Shown piece after piece: positions 9,122 through 18,073 of a stretch of 64,000 nucleotides of DNA. The DNA is taken from contig DATALQ010000002.1 of NCBI GenBank assembly GCA_036260935.1, positions 60,159 through 124,158 of the forward strand. Direction: 5' to 3'. The notes under the pieces are model-generated. The model was not told the DNA's origin and searched no databases. It saw only the letters and a list, made by a program, of their open reading frames with translations. Each line of letters opens with the position of its first letter. The stretch's first letter is position 1. The stretch comes from JAEYOM01 sp036260935. Lineage in GTDB: Bacteria; Bacillota; Clostridia; Acetivibrionales; DTU013. Both the position numbers and the translations under genes were made by a program.

Positions 9122-10141
9122 ATGAGAGACCAGTTGAACAACATAAAACTGGAAGCGGAGAAAAAACTCAACGATGTTAAGACACTGCCCGAACTGGATA
9201 ATCTGCGTGTGCAGTATTTAGGTAAAAAGGGCGAACTGACAGCGGTTCTCAGGGGAATGGGCGCACTTTCGGCCGAGGAGAGGCCGATAATCGGACAATT
9301 GGCCAATGATGTACGAAGCTTTATAGAAGGCAAGCTGGAGGAAACGCAGAGGAAACTCCAGGAAAAGGAACAGGAGCAGAAGCTCCTGACGGAAACCATC
9401 GACGTGACGATTCCGGGTAAGAGGCGCTATATCGGTAAGAAGCATCCGCTCACCATCGTTCTCGATGAGATTAAGGACGTGTTTATCTCACTCGGATACG
9501 AAATTGCGGAAGGGCCTGAGGTAGAGTTCGACTATTATAATTTCGAGGCGCTTAACATTCCCAAAGGCCACCCAGCGAGGGACACGCAGGACACCTTCTA
9601 CATCAACGACAAAATACTTTTGAGGAGCCAGACCTCGCCCGTGCAGATAAGGGTCATGGAGCAGAAAAAGCCGCCAATAAAGATAATCTGCCCCGGCAGG
9701 GTCTACCGTTCCGACGCCGTGGATGCCACTCATTCTCCCATATTCCAACAGGTGGAAGTCCTCGTGGTCGATCATGGCGTTACAATGGGCGACCTGGTCG
9801 GGACGCTTCAATTATTTGCGCGCAGTCTGTTCGGAGAAGAGACGAAGATAAGGCTCCGGCCTCACCATTTCCAGTTCACCGAACCCAGCGCCGAGGTCGA
9901 TGTTTCCTGCTGGGCATGCGGCGGCAAGGGCTGCAGAGTCTGTAAGAACGAAGGCTGGATCGAGATCCTCGGAGCCGGCATGGTGCATCCGCACGTACTG
10001 GAGAACTGCAATATAGACCCCAGGGAATACAGCGGCTTCGCTTTCGGTCTCGGAGTCGAGAGGACTGCAATGGGCCGCTTCAGCATAGACGACCTGCGGC
10101 ACCTTTATGAAAACGACATGCGTTTCCTGAAGCAATTCTGA
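9122..10141 (+). CDS. pheS: Phenylalanine--tRNA ligase alpha subunit
   Basis: 339 residues, the usual PheS length. An N-terminal coiled coil (residues 1-85) binds tRNA. Then come the class II catalytic motifs: motif 1 in HPLTIVLDEIKDVFISLGYE, motif 2 in RVYRSDAVDATHSPIFQQVE, and motif 3 in GFAFGLGVERTAMGRFSIDD. It forms the alpha2beta2 enzyme with PheT and charges tRNA-Phe in the cytoplasm. ATG 9122 follows GAGGGAGGATGCATT. Expression is controlled by the T-box leader directly upstream. Two 17-18-bp near-repeats (AGCGATAAAACTGAA-like) lie at 9063-9100 between the leader terminator and the gene. Confidence 0.97.
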   Translation: MRDQLNNIKLEAEKKLNDVKTLPELDNLRVQYLGKKGELTAVLRGMGALSAEERPIIGQLANDVRSFIEGKLEETQRKLQEKEQEQKLLTETIDVTIPGKRRYIGKKHPLTIVLDEIKDVFISLGYEIAEGPEVEFDYYNFEALNIPKGHPARDTQDTFYINDKILLRSQTSPVQIRVMEQKKPPIKIICPGRVYRSDAVDATHSPIFQQVEVLVVDHGVTMGDLVGTLQLFARSLFGEETKIRLRPHHFQFTEPSAEVDVSCWACGGKGCRVCKNEGWIEILGAGMVHPHVLENCNIDPREYSGFAFGLGVERTAMGRFSIDDLRHLYENDMRFLKQF

Positions 10142-10143
10142 TG

Positions 10144-10175
10144 TGGGACACAGGGACAGAGATTCTGTCCCATTC
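10144..10175. repeat. REP-like palindrome between pheS and pheT
   Basis: TGGGACACAGGGACAGA...TCTGTCCCA: a perfect 8-bp palindrome (GGGACAGA/TCTGTCCC at 10153-10160 and 10164-10171) with a GGGACAC lead-in. There is no T-run, so it is not a terminator. The GGGACA(C/G)...TGTCCC design resembles interspersed REP-type elements of Firmicutes. Confidence 0.5.
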
Positions 10176-10272
10176 CGGTGTTCAACCGGTACACGGAGAA
10201 AGCGATCTGGCCCCGTCCAAAGACCGGGTAGGAAGCGACTAAATTCGGAAGTATAGGAAGGGAGAATGGAAT

Positions 10273-12663
10273 ATGAAATTACCGTTAAAATGGTTGAAGG
10301 ATTATACAGATATAAATGCGAGCCCGAAGGAATACTCGGACGCCCTTACGATGTCGGGCTCGAAGGTGGAGGGTTATGAGGAGCTCGGCGCGGAAATAGA
10401 CAGGGTGGTCGTAGGCCTGATAACAAAGGTCGAGAAGCACCCCGACGCCGACCGCCTGCAGGTAACGGAAGTCGATATCGGTACCGAAAGGATCCAGATA
10501 GTCACTGGTGCCACAAATATCAAGGTGAACGATCTCATACCTGTAGCATTGGATGGCTCGAGCCTTCCCGGAGGTAAGAAGATCAAGAAGGGAAAGCTTC
10601 GCGGAGTTGATTCCAATGGAATGATGTGTTCCATAGCCGAACTCGGAGTTACGAAAGAGGAATTTCCCTATGCTGCCGAAGACGGGATATTCATACTCCA
10701 GGGCAATCCGGCTCTGGGCTCTGACATCAAGGAATATCTCGGCCTTAACGACACTGTAGTCGAATTTGAAATCACCTCGAACAGGCCTGACTGTTTCAGT
10801 ATTATCGGACTTGCAAGGGAATCCGCCGCAACGTTCGGGAAACCGTTCAGGATCCCCGAAGTCACGGTAAAGGGGCTCGGCGACCCGATAGACGGGCAGG
10901 CTTCCGTCGAGATACAGGCGCCGGAGTTGTGTTCACGCTATTGTGCCAGGATCGTAAAGGACGTAAAAATCGAAGCCTCGCCGCGATGGTTGCAGGAACG
11001 CCTTAAAGCTGCCGGTGTCAGGCCCATTAACAATATAGTCGATATAACCAATTATGTAATGCTCGAATACGGGCAGCCAATGCACGCGTTCGACCTTAAA
11101 AACCTGAAGGGCAATAAAATCATAGTTAGAAGAGCCGAAGACGGCGAAAAGATGAAAACACTCGATGATCAGGACAGAGTGTTGGATTCCTCGATGCTCG
11201 TAATTGCCGACGCTGAAAGAGCTGTCGCAGTAGCGGGCGTAATGGGCGGCGCAAACAGCGAGATAGAGCCGGATACAAAAACCATACTGTTCGAATCGGC
11301 CACCTTCGATGGGATTTCGGTACGTCTTACAGCCAAGAAGCTTGGTATGAGAACGGAGGCTTCGGGCCGTTTCGAAAAGGGTCTGGACCCCGAAAACACG
11401 ATAGACGCCATCAACCGCGCGGTACAACTTGTTGAAGAGCTTGGCGCGGGTACGGTGTGCAAGGGAATAATCGACAACTACCCCGTTAAGGCCGTAAAAA
11501 GGGTAATACCGTTCAACCCCGGAAGGATCAACACTTTGCTTGGAACGGATATCGGTGTTGACGTAATGAAAGCAATATTCAAAAAACTTGAGATAGAGGT
11601 CAATGAAGCGGCAGGTACTGTAACAGCGCCGACCTTCAGACCGGATCTCGAATGTGAAGCGGATTTGGCCGAAGAAGTTGCAAGATTCTATGACTATAAC
11701 AATATCAGGGCTACGCTTCTCGAAGGCAAGGCTGCGACGGTAGGCGGAAAGACGTGGAAGCAGAAAATCGAGGATCTCGTACGCAAAACCATGCAGGCCT
11801 GCGGCCTTTCGGAAATTTATACGTATTCCTTCACGAGTCCGAAGGTATTCGACCTGATAAATGTACCAGCTGACAGCGAACTGAGGAAAGCGATTGTGAT
11901 AAAAAACCCGCTTGGAGAGGATTACAGTATAATGCGTACGACCACGCTTCCCGACATGCTGGAGGTGTTGGCAACGAATTACAACAGGAGGGTGGACGAA
12001 GCAAAGCTGTTCGAGCTTTCGCACGTATATCTGCCCGAGAGCCTGCCTCTGACGGAACTGCCATATGAGAAGCCCGTGCTGACTTTGGGCATGTATGGAA
12101 ATGTGGATTTCTACGACCTTTCCGGTGCGGTGGAGGAACTTATGGCGGCGCTCGGCATCAAGAGATACAGCCTTGAGCCTGTTACCGGCGATCCCTCATT
12201 CCATCCGGGAAGAACCGCCAAACTTATTATCAAGGGCAAGACCTGCGGAATACTCGGCGAGGTACACCCGGGCGTATCAGAGAAATTCGGTGCGGCTGAG
12301 AGAAATTACGTCGGTATCATAGATGTGGAGCCGCTGGTAGCCGAGGCGTCCCTGAAACCCGATTACAAGCCGCTTCCCAGATTCCCGGCAGTCTCCAGGG
12401 ATATCGCGATGCTTGTGGATGATGCGGTCCTGGTAAAACAGATCGAGAAACAGATAAGCTCGAAGGCTGGTAAATTCCTCGAGGAAGTCAAGCTGTTCGA
12501 CGTGTACAAGGGCAAGCAGGTACCGGAGGGGAAGAAGAGCGTAGCCTATTCGATCACCTTCAGAGCACCCGACAGGACGCTGACAGACGAAGAGGTGGCA
12601 AAAGCGATGTCGGACATCGTCAGTGCCTTGAAAGAGAACCTCGGCGCACAGCTCAGAGAATAA
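10273..12663 (+). CDS. pheT: Phenylalanine--tRNA ligase beta subunit
   Basis: 796 residues, full length for bacterial PheT. Order of domains: N-terminal B1 and EMAP-like tRNA-binding domain (residues 40-150, with VEKHPDADRLQVTEVD and GMMCS), B3/B4 editing domain (about 210-385), B5 (about 400-475), catalytic-like core (490-690) and the C-terminal ferredoxin-like anticodon-binding domain (PLPRFPAVSRDIAMLVDD to the end). It removes mischarged Tyr and helps bind tRNA-Phe. ATG 10273 follows GGAAGGGAGAATGGAAT. The 131-bp gap from pheS contains a REP-like palindrome rather than a promoter. Confidence 0.97.
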   Translation: MKLPLKWLKDYTDINASPKEYSDALTMSGSKVEGYEELGAEIDRVVVGLITKVEKHPDADRLQVTEVDIGTERIQIVTGATNIKVNDLIPVALDGSSLPGGKKIKKGKLRGVDSNGMMCSIAELGVTKEEFPYAAEDGIFILQGNPALGSDIKEYLGLNDTVVEFEITSNRPDCFSIIGLARESAATFGKPFRIPEVTVKGLGDPIDGQASVEIQAPELCSRYCARIVKDVKIEASPRWLQERLKAAGVRPINNIVDITNYVMLEYGQPMHAFDLKNLKGNKIIVRRAEDGEKMKTLDDQDRVLDSSMLVIADAERAVAVAGVMGGANSEIEPDTKTILFESATFDGISVRLTAKKLGMRTEASGRFEKGLDPENTIDAINRAVQLVEELGAGTVCKGIIDNYPVKAVKRVIPFNPGRINTLLGTDIGVDVMKAIFKKLEIEVNEAAGTVTAPTFRPDLECEADLAEEVARFYDYNNIRATLLEGKAATVGGKTWKQKIEDLVRKTMQACGLSEIYTYSFTSPKVFDLINVPADSELRKAIVIKNPLGEDYSIMRTTTLPDMLEVLATNYNRRVDEAKLFELSHVYLPESLPLTELPYEKPVLTLGMYGNVDFYDLSGAVEELMAALGIKRYSLEPVTGDPSFHPGRTAKLIIKGKTCGILGEVHPGVSEKFGAAERNYVGIIDVEPLVAEASLKPDYKPLPRFPAVSRDIAMLVDDAVLVKQIEKQISSKAGKFLEEVKLFDVYKGKQVPEGKKSVAYSITFRAPDRTLTDEEVAKAMSDIVSALKENLGAQLRE

Positions 12664-12680
12664 TCACGAGCCTGGAAAAC

Positions 12681-12718
12681 AAAAACGATGGCAGAGTCAA
12701 ACCTGTCATCGTTTTTTT
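12681..12718. terminator. Bidirectional terminator between pheT and the AraC regulator
   Basis: AACGATGGCAG / CTGTCATCGTT stem (one G-U pair) with T-run 12712-12718 on the plus strand and a T-rich flank on the minus strand. It separates two convergent genes. Confidence 0.9.
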
Positions 12719-12721
12719 CAT

Positions 12722-13555
12722 CTAAGCCATGCGATACTTTTTTCTATATTCCCTCGGCGGCAGCCCTTTATTCCTGCTGAACAGCTTGGAGAACAGCAGT
12801 GGGTCGTCATAGCCCACCGAGCGCGAAATGTTGCCGATCGACAGAGCTTCATTCTTCATCAGCTCGCATGCTCTGTCGATTCTGTATTGTATCAGGAAAT
12901 CCTGAGGCGAAGTGTTCAGTTGTTCTTTGAAAACGCTGCCCAGATAGCTTCTGTCAAGGCCGATATGGTGTGCCAGTTCCGAGATGCTCATTTTCCGCGA
13001 GTAATTCATTTCAATGTATTCAACAGCCTTATGAACGTACATTTCCTTTCTGCTTTCGGCCTGATCATTGAACCGTTCATTGCTGTTCTGCTCGATCAAA
13101 TAGGACAAAAACAGATAAAGACAGCCCAGCAGCCGAATCTCCCGCCCTCTTTGCAGGCTTTTGGCTTCCACCATCTGCGAGAAGCAACTGTCAACGTAAT
13201 CGTCGTCACATGTAAAAATGGGGTTTTCCGCCGTCAAACCGCAGCTTTTGAGGTAGCTTTCCGCCTTGAGTCCGTGAAAGCCGACCCATGAATAATTCCA
13301 GGGTGCCGCAAGGTCTGCCTCGTAATAGGTCACGACATCAGGGCATATAAGGAAGCCCTGGCCTCTCTGAAGGCGGTATTCCCTGTTCCCCACACAGTAT
13401 TTGCCGAAACCTTCGTGAATATAGTGGATCAGAAAATGGTCTCTTACTGCAGGACCGTAATAATGGCCCGGCTCGCATTTCTGTGTACCGCATTGATACA
13501 TATTTAGATCGGTATGGTTTAAACGGTTTATAAGCAAAGATTGTTCCGTAAACAA
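12722..13555 (-). CDS. AraC-family regulator, likely of the divergent alpha-galactosidase
   Basis: 277 residues. The N-terminal half is a cupin-like sugar-sensing domain with the segment CEPGHYYGPAVRDHFLIHYI that is common in AraC regulators of glycoside catabolism. The C-terminal half (about 175-277) has two helix-turn-helices: ISELAHHIGLDRSYLGSVFKE and IGNISRSVGYDDPLLFSKLF. The first usable codon is TTG at 13555, with AAGGCAGGTG just upstream. It is transcribed away from the GH4 gene across a 140-bp shared promoter region, so it most likely regulates that gene and itself in response to an alpha-galactoside. Confidence 0.88.
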   Translation of the reverse strand: MFTEQSLLINRLNHTDLNMYQCGTQKCEPGHYYGPAVRDHFLIHYIHEGFGKYCVGNREYRLQRGQGFLICPDVVTYYEADLAAPWNYSWVGFHGLKAESYLKSCGLTAENPIFTCDDDYVDSCFSQMVEAKSLQRGREIRLLGCLYLFLSYLIEQNSNERFNDQAESRKEMYVHKAVEYIEMNYSRKMSISELAHHIGLDRSYLGSVFKEQLNTSPQDFLIQYRIDRACELMKNEALSIGNISRSVGYDDPLLFSKLFSRNKGLPPREYRKKYRMA

Positions 13556-13695
13556 ACACCTGCCTTATCTGGGTTTGTGCCGTACAATCGTACGGCCTGA
13601 TACTATATCCAGCATTATACCATATAAACATAGCATGTTTCCATTCAGCTATGCGTGAAAACGGGATAGAATTATACCTAAAAGGAGTGATAATT

Positions 13696-15021
13696 TTGAA
13701 AAAAATAGCGTTTATAGGCGCAGGCAGTTTTGGCTTCACAAGAAGTCTGGTCAGGGATATTTTGTCCTTCCCGGCGCTTTCAGACAGTACGATAGCGCTG
13801 ATGGACATAGATACCAAGCGTTTGGCTTCCATAAAGAAAGCAGTCGAAAAAATAATTGCAGCAGGTAATTATCCCGCAAAAATTATCGCCACCACGGACA
13901 GGACGGAAGCTTTGAAAGATGCGGACGGCGTTGTTTGCACGATACTCGCGGGCGGGGTTAATGTTTGGCGTTATGACGTGGAAATACCGAAGAAATACGG
14001 CGTCGATATAAACGTAGGTGATACAAGGGGCCCGTCCGGCATTTTCAGGGCGCTTCGCACCATACCCGTGATGCTCGATATCTGCAAGGATATAGAACAG
14101 TACTGCCCCAATGCGATCTTCCTCAATTACACCAATCCTATGGCAATGCTCTGCAGAGCCATGCAGGGAACAAGCAAGATTCAGGTTACAGGCCTTTGTC
14201 ACAGTGTCCAGGGCACGGCGCAGATGCTCGCAAACTGGATAGGCGCTCCGATGGATGAAATTACTTACCTGTGCGCGGGCATCAACCATCAGGCCTTTTA
14301 TCTCAAGTACGAATGGAACGGTAAAGATGCGTATCCGCTTATTCATAAGGCTGTGACCGAGAGAACGGAGATATATAATGAAGAGCAGGTAAGGAATGAA
14401 ATGTTCCTGAATCTCGATTATTACGTCACAGAGTCGAGCGGACACAATTCCGAATATAACGCCTGGTTCAGGAAGAGGCCCGACCTCATAGAGAAATACT
14501 GCACGACGGGAACAGGCTGGAACCCGGGTCATTACGGCTACATCCTCGACGAGTATCTCAAGCGTGAGGATAGCTGGAAAAAGGAAATAGAGGACTGGCT
14601 TGCTGAAGAAAAAGTCGATCTGGCCAGAGGTAAGGAATACGCGGCATATATTTTCAACGCGACGATCGGCGACGGGACTATGTTCGAATTCAACGGGAAT
14701 GTCCGCAATTTCGGCCTTATCGACAATCTGCCGGAGGGCTGCTGCGTAGAAGTTCCCGTGCTGGCGTCGAAGAGGGGAATGGATCCTGTTCATGTAGGTC
14801 CTTTGCCCGAGCATCTTGCAATACTTGTCAACACGAGCGCACGCTGTGAGGAGCTTGCTGTCGAAGCAGCCATTACGGGCGATCCGCGAAAGGTTTTCCA
14901 TGCCATCTGTTTTGATCCGCTTACTTCTTCGGTGCTAAGTCTTGAAGAAATCAAAAAGATGACAGATGAGATGTTCGAAGCGAACCGCCGTTGGCTGCCT
15001 CAATTCAAGCATTTTAACTGA
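13696..15021 (+). CDS. melA: Alpha-galactosidase, glycoside hydrolase family 4 (MelA-like)
   Basis: A cytoplasmic NAD+- and Mn2+-dependent hydrolase that releases galactose from melibiose or raffinose-type sugars. The N-terminal NAD-binding fold is KKIAFIGAGSFGFTRSLVRD; NVGDTRGPSGIFRALRTIP and the metal/active-site segment VTGLCHSVQGT (Cys-His) are GH4 hallmarks, and INHQAF holds the next conserved His. I place the start at TTG 13696, because AAAGGAGTGAT lies 5-7 bases upstream and the product then begins at the Rossmann strand; an in-frame ATG at 13651 has no ribosome site. Length 441 residues fits MelA. The divergent AraC gene is the probable regulator. Confidence 0.93.
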   Translation: MKKIAFIGAGSFGFTRSLVRDILSFPALSDSTIALMDIDTKRLASIKKAVEKIIAAGNYPAKIIATTDRTEALKDADGVVCTILAGGVNVWRYDVEIPKKYGVDINVGDTRGPSGIFRALRTIPVMLDICKDIEQYCPNAIFLNYTNPMAMLCRAMQGTSKIQVTGLCHSVQGTAQMLANWIGAPMDEITYLCAGINHQAFYLKYEWNGKDAYPLIHKAVTERTEIYNEEQVRNEMFLNLDYYVTESSGHNSEYNAWFRKRPDLIEKYCTTGTGWNPGHYGYILDEYLKREDSWKKEIEDWLAEEKVDLARGKEYAAYIFNATIGDGTMFEFNGNVRNFGLIDNLPEGCCVEVPVLASKRGMDPVHVGPLPEHLAILVNTSARCEELAVEAAITGDPRKVFHAICFDPLTSSVLSLEEIKKMTDEMFEANRRWLPQFKHFN

Positions 15022-15057
15022 TAGGGAAACTGGATTTTCTTAAACAGGCAGGTTTCT

Positions 15058-15098
15058 GGAGATATGGTTTGCAGCTATACAATATTGGCCATATCTCC
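15058..15098. terminator. Strong hairpin between GH4 gene and SASP gene
   Basis: A perfect 10-bp stem GGAGATATGG (15058-15067) / CCATATCTCC (15089-15098). The plus-strand T-run (CCTTTTTA) starts about 9 bases later, so terminator activity for melA is plausible but not canonical. Confidence 0.45.
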
Positions 15099-15114
15099 GG
15101 GACCATCCTTTTTA

Positions 15115-15336
15115 TTAAAGCATCTTCTTTTCAGCGTACTCGATCATTTTCTTTACCATCTGCCCGCCTATAGGACCGCCTTCATGTCCGTTCTGTGCGG
15201 CGCTTACGTCTCCCTTGTAGTGGTCGTTGTTTTCCTTGACAAAGCTCTCATGCCCTATTTCCTTGGCACATTCCATCTTGAAGTTCGTCAGCTCCTGGCG
15301 TTTATCTGCAACCAGCGGAGTCTTTGGTCTTGACAT
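15115..15336 (-). CDS. Small acid-soluble spore protein, alpha/beta type
   Basis: 73 residues that coat and protect DNA in dormant spores. The C-terminal signature GGPIGGQMVKKMIEYAEK is diagnostic, and the MECAKEIG segment corresponds to the site cut by the germination protease. Start ATG is preceded by AAAAGAGGTGATATT. Expression is expected in the forespore (sigma-G), though I cannot point to a clear sigma-G site. It is direct evidence that the organism forms endospores. Confidence 0.95.
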   Translation of the reverse strand: MSRPKTPLVADKRQELTNFKMECAKEIGHESFVKENNDHYKGDVSAAQNGHEGGPIGGQMVKKMIEYAEKKML

Positions 15337-15512
15337 AATATCACCTCTTTTGTTTTTGATTCCCGGGCATCTGCCGGGTTCACAATAATATTTTGAACGT
15401 TTTCATAAATATTACGCTGTAAGATTATGCATAAGATTATTATGTATGTCAGTGACGGCATTTCTTTTACTGTGCGAGCCGGGATAAAAGGCTGGATATG
15501 GAAAAAACGCGC

Positions 15513-15541
15513 TTGATAGGAAGGATTTTATATAGTACTAT
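15513..15541 (+). promoter_or_regulatory. SigA-type promoter for the secreted beta-helix protein
   Basis: TTGATA (15513-15518), 17-bp spacer, TACTAT (15536-15541), about 95 bp before the GTG start. The rest of the 300-bp gap upstream holds only a small CCCGG/CCGGG hairpin near 15363-15380. Confidence 0.6.
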
Positions 15542-15639
15542 TTCAATAGAAGACATGTGCAATTTATTGAACTGTTTAGATGTGAGATGCAGTAATTCTG
15601 AAATGAATTTGTACAGCAATGATTTAAGGAGGTACTATT

Positions 15640-17844
15640 GTGAACCGGAAAATTGAAAATGCATTATCTCTCATAATATCATTTTCCATTATAATGATAT
15701 ACAGTGTTGTTTTGCAAACTACAAGTGCTGCAGCAACCTCGCCCCGGTCATCCACTTCGCCTTCTGCACTATCTCCTACAGAAAAACCCATATCCGATCC
15801 GGAGCTGGCCCGAGTTGTTAAATTGGGGGTCGGTTCGAAATTTGATAATGGAACGATCACCTTTGCGCAATTTCTAAAAATTCTGGATAAGACCGTAAAG
15901 CTTGCCGACCCATCAAAAAGCACAAAATGGCAGAAGATGCTTCCGGAAGCAAGAAAGTCGAGTCTCCCTATGACCCGCTCTGACGGAATTGTCGCCGTTT
16001 ATTACGCCGCGGAAGTCCTGGGCCCAAAATATTACTCGTTCAATGTTTTTCCCTGGGGAGCTCTCTGGGAGAAGATGGACCACCAACGAGGGGCTTCTTT
16101 CCGCGCTTACAAGCCGAATGAAAAATTGTTCCCGGGGCTTCGTGAAAAGGCTCTGCTTACCTGGGAAAGCGAAGATTGGGACCGCTTTTCATCCTCTTAT
16201 TTGTATTCGACTGCAAGGCGTTCTCAATTCAACGGCAAGTTGATTTTCGATTACGATGAAGCAAATAATTCCATGCATCCGGATTTACCACTGACAAATA
16301 AAGCTGCATTGCTTGCGGCGCTTCGCTTATATGATTCAGCTCAGGAACAGCCTGAACGCGTCCAGACAGAACAGGACAAGGCACTCATTGCCAAAGCGGA
16401 CGCAAGACGGAAAGCTGTTTTAAACAGCAAAAGTACAGTAACTGTAAAGGGAACGAAATATTACGTTTCAAACAAGGGCAGTGACAATAACAGCGGTACA
16501 TCTCCCCAGACAGCGTGGGCGACGCTTGATAAAGTGAACAATGCATCATTGAAATCCGGTGACGGAGTGTTTTTTGAACGCGGTGGCATATGGCGCGGCG
16601 TCCTTGCCGGCAAAAACGAAGTTACCTATTCCGCCTACGGGACGGGAGATAAGCCGAAATTCTACGGTTCTCCCGAAAACGGAGCGGGTGCGGAGAAATG
16701 GTCGCTTGTGCCGGGTACGAAAAATATCTGGGTATTTTACAAGGATATGCTAGAGTGCGGAGTCATTGTGTTTAACGGAGGTAAGAGCTGGGCGGACAAA
16801 ACATGGGCGTATTGGGATGGGAACCGCTATATGGCGCGGCCGGCATTTACCTCCGCTTTTGACACGAAAAAACTGGAGAACAATCACTTCTTCAACGAGG
16901 TCGATTTGAAGGGCTGGTCGCAATATGTCAACGGAGACCTCATGATGTATGACTGTGACAGGACCGGGCCGCTATACCTGCGCTGCGATAAAGGCAACCC
17001 CGGAAAGGTCTATGATTCCATAGAGTTTGCGGCAAATACCGGAAGAACTTCAATTGTCAGTCTTGGAACAGGCGGTGTCGCCGATAATCTTTGTATAATG
17101 TATAACGGCAATTGTGGTATCAGAATGGAGGAGGGCGCAGTTCTGCAAAACTGTGAAATCGGCTGGGTCGGAGGGGCTGTCTGGGCATACAGGAGTTTAT
17201 CCGGCCGGTTGGAAGCGCCTGGACAGGACAATTACTGGAAGTATATTGCGGGCGCGGGCGACGGGATCATGCTTAGCGCGCCAAACAGCAAAGTAACCGG
17301 CAATTCGGTTCACGACTGCTATCAAAGCCCGTATACTATCGAATCCGGATGGGATAAGGGAGCCTTGGAGATCGGACAGGATGGCAGGATTTATTTCGAG
17401 AACATCAAAGTAGGGGGCAATCTGTTTGAACGTAACGATTTCGGCGGGCTACTTGCCAATTACGACCCGAATGACAATAGACATGTGATGCGTAATATCT
17501 CGTTTGACGACAATTATTACCTGTATTCCGGATATGGCTGGAGCTATATACATTTTCCGCCCAAATCAGCGTCAGCTCTGAGATTCAGTTGGTTTAACAA
17601 AGAGCTGGTCGATTCCGTCGGGTTTACAAACAACGTGTTTTATCTGTCTCGCGGTAGCATGATAGATTTTATTGACAGGTCGAGCGCCGCCTCTGTTAAA
17701 TTCTCAGGCAATACATACGCACAAAACAATGGAGGTGTAGTCCTGACCGGAGAGACTGACGGATTATCTTACTATTTCAACTCCGACATCCGGAGGATCA
17801 TCGCAGACAAGCTGGGTGACAAGACGGCCGTTGTTTTACCATAA
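15640..17844 (+). CDS. Secreted right-handed beta-helix protein, possible polysaccharide-acting enzyme
   Basis: 734 residues starting at GTG 15640, chosen because AAGGAGGTAC sits 5 bases upstream. A signal peptide is visible (ALSLIISFSIIMIYSVVLQT, cleavage after SAAA). Residues 30-260 form an unrecognised N-terminal region. From about residue 268 (KYYVSNKGSDNNSGTSPQ) begins a segment typical of DUF1565/pectate-lyase-like parallel beta-helix proteins, continuing with the repeated N-and-G-rich rungs seen at NLCIMYNGNCGIRMEEGAVL and VTGNSVHDCYQSPYTIESGW. Such proteins often cleave or bind acidic polysaccharides. I see no definite catalytic set, so substrate is open. A promoter lies directly upstream and the gene is monocistronic. 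Confidence 0.8.
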   Translation: MNRKIENALSLIISFSIIMIYSVVLQTTSAAATSPRSSTSPSALSPTEKPISDPELARVVKLGVGSKFDNGTITFAQFLKILDKTVKLADPSKSTKWQKMLPEARKSSLPMTRSDGIVAVYYAAEVLGPKYYSFNVFPWGALWEKMDHQRGASFRAYKPNEKLFPGLREKALLTWESEDWDRFSSSYLYSTARRSQFNGKLIFDYDEANNSMHPDLPLTNKAALLAALRLYDSAQEQPERVQTEQDKALIAKADARRKAVLNSKSTVTVKGTKYYVSNKGSDNNSGTSPQTAWATLDKVNNASLKSGDGVFFERGGIWRGVLAGKNEVTYSAYGTGDKPKFYGSPENGAGAEKWSLVPGTKNIWVFYKDMLECGVIVFNGGKSWADKTWAYWDGNRYMARPAFTSAFDTKKLENNHFFNEVDLKGWSQYVNGDLMMYDCDRTGPLYLRCDKGNPGKVYDSIEFAANTGRTSIVSLGTGGVADNLCIMYNGNCGIRMEEGAVLQNCEIGWVGGAVWAYRSLSGRLEAPGQDNYWKYIAGAGDGIMLSAPNSKVTGNSVHDCYQSPYTIESGWDKGALEIGQDGRIYFENIKVGGNLFERNDFGGLLANYDPNDNRHVMRNISFDDNYYLYSGYGWSYIHFPPKSASALRFSWFNKELVDSVGFTNNVFYLSRGSMIDFIDRSSAASVKFSGNTYAQNNGGVVLTGETDGLSYYFNSDIRRIIADKLGDKTAVVLP

Positions 17845-17882
17845 GATCAGGTTGAAGCGCACCGAAAATTAAGTACATTCAA

Positions 17883-17911
17883 TTGATAAAAAATAAACGA
17901 TTTGTTATAAT
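17883..17911 (+). promoter_or_regulatory. SigA promoter for pgi
   Basis: TTGATA (17883-17888), 17-bp spacer, TATAAT (17906-17911). It leaves a 5' UTR of about 155 bases before pgi. Confidence 0.8.
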
Positions 17912-18073
17912 ACCTAAATGATGGATTCCGAATGACGCTTTACCGATGACGCTTGTACATGAGTCCTGCCGCCAATCGATAATGCGTCGGTGTAAAAGGT
18001 GCAGATGTACATAAAAAAATAATACAGCGGGGCATTTATCCCTCATCCGGTCCACTTTATAGGAGGTACATAT

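Noticed and set aside
8623..9399. 258-codon minus-strand ORF over the pheS leader
   Set aside because: It is antisense to the T-box and pheS start; Ser/Pro-rich composition and no ribosome site mark it as a shadow frame.
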